Shown: one piece after another, positions 1 to 3,750 of the stretch | How positions within the stretch are numbered: position 1 is the first letter of the stretch | How the letters are laid out: every line of letters starts with the position of its first letter | Assembly: GCA_002320555.1 (NCBI GenBank) | Contig: DCJV01000042.1 | Location: 1-22,222 of the forward strand | Direction: 5' to 3' | Length of the DNA: 22,222 bases | From: Ruminococcaceae bacterium UBA1691 | GTDB lineage: Bacteria > Bacillota > Clostridia > Oscillospirales > Acutalibacteraceae | Position numbers and translations under genes: made by a program | The notes under the pieces: generated by a model | What the model was told of the DNA's origin: nothing | What the model saw: only the letters and a program-made list of their open reading frames with translations | The model's database searches: none

Positions 1-906
1 GGCGCGTGCGTCTATAAATGCCCATTCGGCGCGATTGCGGATAAATCCTATATTCTGGAAGCCATTCGACTGCTGAAGGAATCAGAAGATAATACGAAAT
101 ACAATGTGTACGCGGTCGTCGCGCCCTCGATCGTCAGCCAGTTTGTGCAGGTGCGCGTCGAGCAGGTAGTATCCGGCCTCAAGCATCTCGGCTTTTTCAG
201 CGTCGTCGAGGCAGCGCTCGGTGCGGACATGGTCGCCTATCAGGAGGCAAACGAGCTGTATGAAAAGGGCTTCCTGACGAGCTCCTGCTGCCCGGCCTTC
301 GTCACCTACGTCCGCAAGGCGTTTCCAAACCTTGCGCAGCACGTCTCGCACAACCTCTCCCCCATGGCGCAGATCGCAAAGCACATCAAGCGCCTCGATC
401 CGGGCTGCAAGATTGTTTTCGTCGGCCCCTGCATCGCCAAAAAGATGGAGCAGAAGTGGGAAACGGTCAGCCCTTATATCGACTGCGTGATCACCTTTGA
501 GGAGCTGCAGGCGCTGTTTGATGCGCGCGATATCGACATCGCCTCTCTGCCCGATGAGCACCTCAACAACGCCTCTTATTACGGCCGTATTTTCGCCCGC
601 AGCGGCGGCCTTGCGAGCGCGGTTGAGCAGGCGCTCAAGGAGCAAGGCCTGTATGGGCTGGGGGACTTCAGCTACAAGCCTGTCTCCTGCGACGGCATCC
701 GCGAATGCCGCACCGCCCTGCTCAAAGCCTCCAAAGGCGTTTTGCAGGAAAACTTTATCGAGGGTATGGCATGCGAATCGGGCTGCATCGGCGGCGCCGC
801 CTGCCTGACGCACGGGCCGAAAAACAAGCTTGATGTGGATAAATACGGTCAACTTGCCAAGGAGAAGACGATGACGGACGCGATCAGCGTTTATGATTTT
901 GAATAA
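1..906 (+). CDS. [FeFe] hydrogenase catalytic protein, 3' part (5' end outside window)
   Basis: The frame is open from base 1, so the N-terminus lies upstream; 301 codons are visible and end in TAA at 904-906. The first residues (CVYKCPFGAI) are the tail of a 4Fe-4S ferredoxin domain. The rest carries the three cysteine motifs of the H-cluster domain: TSSCCPAF (271-300), GPCIAKKME (L2, Cys at 430-432), and EGMACESGC followed by IGG (L3, Cys at 772-774 and 784-786). All expected H-cluster cysteines are present, so it should be an active, ferredoxin-linked hydrogenase making or consuming H2 in the cytoplasm. The short form with a simple ferredoxin N-terminus, and the small 2Fe-2S protein next door, fit the monomeric group B type. 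That subgroup is inferred; the family is certain. Confidence 0.93.
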   Translation, partial: GACVYKCPFGAIADKSYILEAIRLLKESEDNTKYNVYAVVAPSIVSQFVQVRVEQVVSGLKHLGFFSVVEAALGADMVAYQEANELYEKGFLTSSCCPAFVTYVRKAFPNLAQHVSHNLSPMAQIAKHIKRLDPGCKIVFVGPCIAKKMEQKWETVSPYIDCVITFEELQALFDARDIDIASLPDEHLNNASYYGRIFARSGGLASAVEQALKEQGLYGLGDFSYKPVSCDGIRECRTALLKASKGVLQENFIEGMACESGCIGGAACLTHGPKNKLDVDKYGQLAKEKTMTDAISVYDFE

Positions 907-919
907 TCCGGTTTGGGAA

Positions 920-947
920 TTGACATCAAAAGCAGACACGCTATAAT
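920..947 (+). promoter_or_regulatory. Sigma-A promoter of the 2Fe-2S protein gene
   Basis: TTGACA at 920-925 and TATAAT at 942-947 are separated by 16 bp, both perfect consensus hexamers. The promoter sits 13 bp after the hydrogenase stop codon and drives the gene starting at 1021, leaving a leader of about 67 nt with a GAAAGGA-type ribosome site near 1002-1008. The small protein can therefore be made independently of the hydrogenase. Confidence 0.8.
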
Positions 948-1020
948 AGATTTCAATAGAACCGTACGCTCTGAAATCAGCAGAAAGAGGCTTTTGTCCT
1001 TGAAAGGATGATATTTACTT

Positions 1021-1290
1021 ATGACCACGATCTATGTGTGCATCGGCAGCGCCTGTCATCTGAAAGGCTCTTATGACGTGATCAACCGGTTACAGGCCCT
1101 GATTGCCAAACGAGAACTCGGCGAGCGCGTAGAGGTGCGCGCCAAATTCTGCATGGGGAACTGCGGGCAGGACGGCGTATCCGTCTGCGTGGACGACGGC
1201 CCGGTATGCTCACTCCTCCCCGCGGATACAGACGCATTTTTTGAAGAGCAGGTTTTGAAGAATTGCCCGGCTGGCGCGGGGAAGGCATAA
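1021..1290 (+). CDS. Thioredoxin-like 2Fe-2S ferredoxin domain protein
   Basis: An 89-residue protein with the four-cysteine pattern of thioredoxin-fold 2Fe-2S ferredoxins: CIGSAC (Cys7 and Cys12, spacing C-x4-C) and CMGNC (near residues 44-48, spacing C-x3-C). It resembles the small NuoE/HymA-like electron carriers of multisubunit hydrogenases but lacks their N-terminal helical part. It lies directly behind the hydrogenase on the same strand, so it most likely passes electrons to or from that enzyme, or has a regulatory role in the same cluster. The ATG at 1021 is preceded by a GAAAGGATG-like site. A strong promoter in front and a terminator behind make it a stand-alone transcription unit that may also receive read-through. 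The exact partner cannot be told from sequence. Confidence 0.85.
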   Translation: MTTIYVCIGSACHLKGSYDVINRLQALIAKRELGERVEVRAKFCMGNCGQDGVSVCVDDGPVCSLLPADTDAFFEEQVLKNCPAGAGKA

Positions 1291-1297
1291 AAAAGAG

Positions 1298-1329
1298 ATG
1301 GCCGCTGCGGAAAAGTAGCGGCCATTTTT
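1298..1329 (+). terminator. Intrinsic terminator after the 2Fe-2S gene
   Basis: A perfect 9-bp stem, ATGGCCGCT (1298-1306) pairing with AGCGGCCAT (1317-1325), is followed by five T residues (1325-1329). It begins 8 bases after the stop codon. Confidence 0.9.
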
Positions 1330-1380
1330 CCTGTTTAATTTTCGTCAATGATCACGGAGCAGAAATGATATTGTAAAATA

Positions 1381-1409
1381 TTGACAAGAAAGGGCTTGTA
1401 ATATATAAT
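1381..1409 (+). promoter_or_regulatory. Strong sigma-A promoter of the small hydrophobic peptide gene
   Basis: TTGACA (1381-1386), a 17-bp spacer and TATAAT (1404-1409) give a full-consensus promoter. The start point predicted about 7 bases downstream (near 1416) coincides with the first base of a hairpin (GTGGC/GCCAC, 1416-1429), so the RNA would begin with a protected 5' stem. Confidence 0.82.
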
Positions 1410-1415
1410 TGACAC

Positions 1416-1508
1416 GTGGCAAATGCCACCGATGGCACTACCTCAGCGGTAGGCAGTTAGCGTCCTCGCTTCTTGCGTGTTATTTCGCGCAGGGAGGAGG
1501 TGATGCGC
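1416..1508 (+). promoter_or_regulatory. Structured 5' leader of the toxin mRNA with an exceptionally strong ribosome site
   Basis: The predicted 93-nt leader starts with the hairpin GTGGC-AAAT-GCCAC. A second hairpin follows (CTACC/GGTAG, about 1438-1451), then the block GTTAGCGTCCT (1456-1466). It ends in GGAGGAGG (1493-1500), 8 nt before the ATG at 1509. The TCCTC at 1463-1467 can pair with GAGGA of the ribosome site, a possible translation block. Two parts of the leader (1430-1442 and 1456-1466) are exactly complementary to the 3' region of the same transcript. Pairings were read by eye; energies were not computed. Confidence 0.55.
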
Positions 1509-1650
1509 ATGGAGTACATAGTCGTCATATTAATCATGACCTTATTGCTCATTGTTGCGATAAAAAAAGACTAGCTGCCCTCGTCCAAAAGATGCAACTA
1601 GTCTAAACTAGATGTAAGGACGCTAACCGCCGAAACGGGTAGTGCCATCG
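1430..1650. repeat. Inverted repeats flanking the toxin gene (leader versus 3' region)
   Basis: Two blocks of the leader recur as exact reverse complements behind the gene. CGATGGCACTACC (1430-1442) matches GGTAGTGCCATCG (1638-1650), 13 bp. GTTAGCGTCCT (1456-1466) matches AGGACGCTAAC (1617-1627), 11 bp. As a result the toxin mRNA can fold its 5' leader onto its 3' end, and the 5' part of the antisense RNA has the same sequence as the 5' leader of the mRNA. Confidence 0.85.
1509..1574 (+). CDS. Small hydrophobic peptide, putative type I toxin
   Basis: This 21-codon frame begins MEYIVV and ends AIKKD followed by TAG. Apart from Glu2, Tyr3 and one Thr, residues 1-18 are hydrophobic, enough for one membrane helix, with a short charged tail, as in membrane-acting type I toxins (Fst, Ldr, Ibs, TxpA-like). 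ATG 1509 is chosen because it lies 8 nt after GGAGGAGG; the in-frame ATG at 1503 is only 2 nt from it. The gene has a consensus promoter, a strong ribosome site and an antisense RNA gene overlapping its 3' end. The terminator of that RNA is formed by the toxin's own last codons: AAA AAA is its U-tract and GAC TAG part of its stem. I do not recognise the exact family. Toxicity is inferred from architecture; a small regulatory membrane peptide is the alternative. Confidence 0.68.
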   Translation: MEYIVVILIMTLLLIVAIKKD

Positions 1651-1653
1651 TTC
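1562..1653 (-). ncRNA. Antisense RNA (putative antitoxin), copy 1
   Basis: A ~92-nt RNA is predicted on the minus strand, starting near 1653 and ending in the U-tract 1568-1562. It has its own promoter (see 1660-1688). A 5' hairpin forms from CTACCCG and the CGG...TTAG segment (about 1624-1643). The terminator stem is GACTAGTTGC pairing with GCAGCTAGTC (one G-U pair), followed by seven U. It overlaps the last four codons of the toxin gene and the whole 3' region, so it is fully complementary to the toxin mRNA there. This is the classical arrangement for RNA-antitoxin control; function is inferred. Confidence 0.65.
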
Positions 1654-1659
1654 ATCTAT

Positions 1660-1688
1660 ATTGTAGCGTGAAGAAATCCGTTTGTCAA
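1660..1688 (-). promoter_or_regulatory. Promoter of antisense RNA copy 1
   Basis: Read on the minus strand: TTGACA (1688-1683), 17-bp spacer, TACAAT (1665-1660). It has the same spacing and near the same strength as the convergent toxin promoter. Confidence 0.75.
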
Positions 1689-1736
1689 TACCTGTCAGGT
1701 GAAAGATCGGGGCTAAGGCGTAAATTCGTCAGGCTT

Positions 1737-1802
1737 CGATTTTACATCATCATTATTTTCACTTTGATTTTGTTGCTCGTGCTCGCAATAAAAAAAGACT
1801 AG
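1737..1802 (+). pseudogene. Degenerate second copy of the small hydrophobic peptide
   Basis: A 22-codon stretch aligns without gaps with the toxin gene at 1509-1574: 43 of 66 bases match, and the end AIKKD-TAG is identical. The first codon is CGA instead of ATG, no ribosome site precedes it and no plus-strand promoter is seen, so it is probably not translated. The remaining codons still spell an almost purely hydrophobic segment (FYIIII...LVLAIKKD). This suggests that it diverged under selection for a membrane helix before losing its start. A rare non-ATG start cannot be excluded. Confidence 0.62.
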
Positions 1803-1883
1803 CTGCCCACGTCTCCAAACTGCGCAGCTAGCCTAAGCAAATTTGAGGGACGCTAACCGCCGAAACAGGTAGTGCCATCGTTC
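1791..1883 (-). ncRNA. Antisense RNA copy 2 (orphan antitoxin candidate)
   Basis: Predicted ~93-nt RNA from about 1883 to the U-tract at 1796-1791, with its own intact promoter. The terminator stem is GGCTAGCTGC pairing with GCAGCTAGTC. Compared with copy 1, both changes in the left arm keep pairing: an A-U pair becomes G-U, and a U-G pair becomes C-G. In the 5' hairpin, a C-G pair becomes U-G. An intact antisense gene opposite a dead toxin frame suggests retention for the RNA itself, perhaps acting in trans on the copy-1 mRNA or on a homologous locus elsewhere. Confidence 0.6.
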
Positions 1884-1889
1884 ATTTAT

Positions 1890-1918
1890 ATTGTAGCGTG
1901 AAGCAAACCGTTTGTCAA
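1890..1918 (-). promoter_or_regulatory. Promoter of antisense RNA copy 2
   Basis: Minus-strand TTGACA (1918-1913), 17-bp spacer, TACAAT (1895-1890); hexamers and spacing are identical to copy 1. Confidence 0.73.
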
Positions 1919-1930
1919 TACCTGTCAGAG

Positions 1931-1975
1931 AACATTCCGGTTAAGCATATTGCTTTACTGGAATGTTTATTTTTT
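1931..1975 (+). terminator. Plus-strand terminator closing the toxin/antisense locus
   Basis: AACATTCC (1931-1938) pairs with GGAATGTT (1960-1967), with further inner pairing, followed by TATTTTTTAT (1968-1977). No T-run follows it on the other strand. The only plus-strand transcript that could end here is a long read-through of the toxin mRNA (about 560 nt). Confidence 0.7.
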
Positions 1976-2012
1976 ATCGTAATGAAAGCGTTAAAATGAT
2001 ACATAACGAATA

Positions 2013-2231
2013 TTATAGCCTTTGATCTGTATCTGAGGGAATGTATTCGGCAATATCTTGTAATTCACAATTTAAAATGCGACAAAGATCATTTAATGTT
2101 ACGGTAGTAAGTGGAAGGTTTTTTCTCAATCGATCTAGTGTACTACTGCTAATATGATAGTCGTTTATAAGGGAATAGGTGCTAACATGACGCTTCTTTA
2201 GTGTTTGCCAAAATCGATCGTAAATAATCAT
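2013..2231 (-). CDS. Small XRE/Cro-CI-type HTH regulator
   Basis: A 72-residue protein made almost entirely of a helix-turn-helix domain. YSLINDYHISSSTLDRL (near 19-35) forms the two HTH helices, and LTTVTLNDLCRILNC plus DIAEYIP make the closing helices typical of the short Cro/CI group (HTH_26-like). Start ATG 2231 is chosen because AGGAGG (2246-2241) lies 9 nt upstream; the ATG at 2249 would place that site inside the coding region. The gene is AT-rich compared with the metabolic genes around it. It follows another small HTH gene by 89 bp on the same strand and may be co-transcribed or use the promoter-like sequence at 2254-2282. Proteins of this kind are common in mobile elements and as local repressors; no effector domain is present. 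Confidence 0.85.
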   Translation of the reverse strand: MIIYDRFWQTLKKRHVSTYSLINDYHISSSTLDRLRKNLPLTTVTLNDLCRILNCELQDIAEYIPSDTDQRL

Positions 2232-2253
2232 ATTGATAATCCTCCTCATACTA

Positions 2254-2304
2254 ATTATCTTTTATGATTAAATACTTGACCATGGTCGTAAAATAGACTA
2301 TAAT
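2254..2304. promoter_or_regulatory. Opposed promoters sharing a palindrome between the two HTH genes
   Basis: On the plus strand TTGACC (2276-2281), 17 bp, TATAAT (2299-2304) is a good promoter. On the minus strand TGGTCA (2282-2277), 17 bp, GATAAT (2259-2254) is a weaker one in front of the 72-residue HTH gene. Both -35 elements overlap the perfect 10-bp palindrome GACCATGGTC (2278-2287), a natural repressor site. The plus-strand promoter points into the 3' end of the neighbouring HTH gene, so it would make an antisense RNA. Confidence 0.45.
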
Positions 2305-2320
2305 GTGATTGAAAAGACAG

Positions 2321-2563
2321 CTATTTGATCTCTTGATCGATATTTTTAAAGATTTCGACATTAAAAAAGTCAATGATAGAAATATTTAATCCATCACAAA
2401 GCTTTTGGAGAGTAGAAACTGTAGTACCACGATTCCTTTCACTTACAATATTATTAAGTGTCGATTGCGGAACTCCACTGATTGTCGCCAGCATGTTGAC
2501 CGTAATTTTATTTTCTTCACAAAGAGCTATGATCCGTTTTTTAACAGCTTCACCAATACGCAT
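2321..2563 (-). CDS. Small XRE-family HTH regulator, divergent from the SLOG gene
   Basis: An 80-residue protein, mostly one Cro/CI-type HTH domain. VNMLATISGVPQSTLNNIV (about 22-40) is the helix-turn-helix, followed by GTTVSTLQKLCDGLNISIIDFF, the usual closing helices. The ATG at 2563 is preceded by AGGAGATC (2578-2571). It lacks any sensor or dimerisation domain beyond a short charged tail. The gene diverges from the SLOG protein gene at 2694; the 130-bp gap holds several GTTAAC repeats that are good candidates for its operator, so it may repress both itself and the SLOG gene. Like its neighbour it is AT-rich, hinting at acquired DNA. The HTH assignment is safe; the target is inferred. Confidence 0.87.
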   Translation of the reverse strand: MRIGEAVKKRIIALCEENKITVNMLATISGVPQSTLNNIVSERNRGTTVSTLQKLCDGLNISIIDFFNVEIFKNIDQEIK

Positions 2564-2588
2564 TTTTTATGATCTCCTATACTAAAAT

Positions 2589-2643
2589 GAGTTAACTTTA
2601 GGTTAGCTTATTATTTTGCAAAAGGTTAACTCATTTGAGTTAA
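2589..2643. promoter_or_regulatory. Cluster of GTTAAC operator-like repeats between divergent HTH and SLOG genes
   Basis: GAGTTAAC at 2589-2596 lies within the 8-bp palindrome AGTTAACT (2590-2597). TTAACTC (2626-2632) and GAGTTAA (2637-2643) form a perfect 7-bp inverted repeat with a 4-bp centre, and GGTTAGC at 2601-2607 is a partial copy. These repeats lie between the two start codons where an autoregulated repressor would bind. No clean promoter could be assigned for either gene. Confidence 0.6.
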
Positions 2644-2693
2644 GTTGGCAGATTTTTAAAGAAATATTCTTTATATTACGAAAAGGAGAAAAA

Positions 2694-3188
2694 ATGTATG
2701 GATCATCCTGTTGTTTCACCGGCCATCGAAAAATTCCAGAAGCCGAACGATCCACCGTGCAAAAGCGCCTTCACCAAACTGTAAAGGCACTGCTCAACCG
2801 TGACATAACCACCTTTTACTGCGGCGGAGCCTTGGGCTTTGACACGCTCGCGGCGCAGGCCGTTTTGAAAGCGCGGCGGTTCCACCCGCAGGTGAAGCTG
2901 ATTCTGGCCCTCCCCTGCCGCGATCAGGCGGAACAATGGCGGGAAGCGGACAGGCTGCTCTATGAATCCATCAAACGGCGGGCGGATGAGGTGGTATATC
3001 TTTCTGAGCGTTACACGCGAGGCTGTATGTTCGAGCGGAACCGCTACATGGTCGATCACAGCGACGTTTGCGTCTGCTATTGCCTGAGCGATCAAGGCGG
3101 CACGGCATATACGGTGCGGTATGCGCGGCGCAGGGGCGTTCCGGTCATCAATCTGGCAGAGGAGGGAGGGGATCAAAAAATCCCCTGA
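2694..3188 (+). CDS. SLOG-family (DUF1273/YoqJ-like) protein
   Basis: 164 residues from the ATG at 2694, which follows AAGGAG by 5 nt; an upstream in-frame ATG at 2616 has no ribosome site and would run through the operator repeats. The order of motifs fits the DUF1273 branch of the SLOG (Rossmann-like) superfamily. CCFTGHRKIP is at 6-15, FYCGGALGFDTLAA at 41-54, a central LILALPC strand near 69-75, and YCLSDQGGTAYTVRYA at 129-144, the Gly-rich loop expected to hold a nucleotide-type ligand. SLOG proteins are thought to bind or process nucleotide derivatives, and related proteins occur in phage- and conjugation-linked contexts. The enzymatic role of this branch is not established. Its divergent HTH neighbour suggests tight repression. 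The stop codon lies inside a hairpin (3182-3202). Confidence 0.82.
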   Translation: MYGSSCCFTGHRKIPEAERSTVQKRLHQTVKALLNRDITTFYCGGALGFDTLAAQAVLKARRFHPQVKLILALPCRDQAEQWREADRLLYESIKRRADEVVYLSERYTRGCMFERNRYMVDHSDVCVCYCLSDQGGTAYTVRYARRRGVPVINLAEEGGDQKIP

Positions 3189-3202
3189 CGGAGTGTCAGG
3201 GG
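3175..3202 (-). terminator. Hairpin with minus-strand U-tract at the SLOG stop codon
   Basis: CCCCTGAC (3182-3189) and GTCAGGGG (3195-3202) form a perfect 8-bp stem. The T-run lies on the minus-strand side (A at 3175-3180), so it works as a terminator for minus-strand RNA. No minus-strand gene is seen between here and 3750, so it may block antisense transcription into the SLOG gene or only act as a 3' stabilising hairpin. Confidence 0.45.
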
Positions 3203-3264
3203 AACGCCAAAATATGTTGCACGCTGCCGGTTTCATCCGGTTCAATCATCAAAAGGAGCTGTCA

Positions 3265-3693
3265 ATGATGCAAAAATCAAAAATTCAACAAACGATCGTC
3301 CGCTTGAGAGAAAAGCGAAATCCACCTATCAGTGAAGAGGAAGCGCTCCAAAAGGCCAGAGACAACTTCATGAAAGCGCTCACCGAATGTCTAATCCTCG
3401 CCTGCCTAAGCAAAGGCGATCGTTATGGCTATGAGATCAGCCAGTCCATTAAGGCATACAGCGGCGGATGTTTTCGCATTCCAGAAGGGGCCATGTATCC
3501 CACGTTATATCGCATGTTAGATCGAGGCTACATCACAACCTACACCTCTGATTGTGGAAAACGGCAGATGCGCATTTACTACCAGATCACATCCGCCGGC
3601 CGTCGTCATCTCGAAGCGCTTATGAAGGCCTATCATGAGGCCCATACAGGCTATCAGGCCGTCCTCACCGCAACGCAAGTCCACCTGTTGTAG
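3265..3693 (+). CDS. PadR-family transcriptional regulator
   Basis: 142 residues. The PadR winged-helix core runs from about 38 to 125: ALTECLILACLSKGDRYGYEI (helix 1 and start of HTH), IPEGAMYPTLYRML (recognition helix, with the family's G-x-x-YP-x-LYR-x-L signature), and YQITSAGRRHL at the end of the wing. The C-terminal helix would serve dimerisation. An N-terminal extension of about 37 charged residues is longer than usual. ATG 3265 lies 6 nt after AAAGGAG; the adjacent ATG at 3268 is equally possible. PadR proteins often control a neighbouring transporter or membrane protein, but here the downstream gene is convergent and the upstream one unrelated. The target is unknown, and self-regulation is the default guess. 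Confidence 0.88.
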   Translation: MMQKSKIQQTIVRLREKRNPPISEEEALQKARDNFMKALTECLILACLSKGDRYGYEISQSIKAYSGGCFRIPEGAMYPTLYRMLDRGYITTYTSDCGKRQMRIYYQITSAGRRHLEALMKAYHEAHTGYQAVLTATQVHLL

Positions 3694-3702
3694 CACAAAC
3701 AG

Positions 3703-3738
3703 GGGCCGCCGCATTTTCAGCGGCGGCCCAAAGCCTTT
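3703..3738. terminator. Bidirectional terminator between convergent PadR and M23 genes
   Basis: A perfect 10-bp GC stem, GGGCCGCCGC (3703-3712) with GCGGCGGCCC (3720-3729), lies between two convergent stop codons. The T-runs are short on both sides (TTTT at 3735-3738 for plus; CTGTTTG for minus), so it is a moderate terminator for both directions. Confidence 0.65.
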
Positions 3739-3750
3739 TACTATTCAATC

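Larger units (their letters stand above)
1619..1928. repeat. Tandem duplication of the antisense promoter and 5' region
   Basis: Bases 1619-1698 and 1849-1928 match at 76 of 80 positions, covering the antisense promoter, its RNA 5' end and a shared tail ending CCTGTCAG. Identity falls to about 65 percent over the peptide frames, so conservation is concentrated on the antisense promoter side. Confidence 0.9.

Noticed and set aside
82..939. Minus-strand open frame of 285 codons
   Set aside because: It is opposite the hydrogenase gene, whose cysteine motifs prove the plus strand is coding.
1409..1606. 65-codon plus-strand frame across the toxin region
   Set aside because: Its ATG overlaps the -10 element and start region of the promoter, it has no ribosome site, and the hydrophobic frame with GGAGGAGG explains the locus better.
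1619..1928. CRISPR-like repeat
   Set aside because: Only two copies of 80 bp, each containing a promoter; there is no spacer pattern.
3182..3202. Plus-strand terminator of the SLOG gene
   Set aside because: The stem is followed by AACGCC on the plus strand; the only U-tract is on the minus-strand side.
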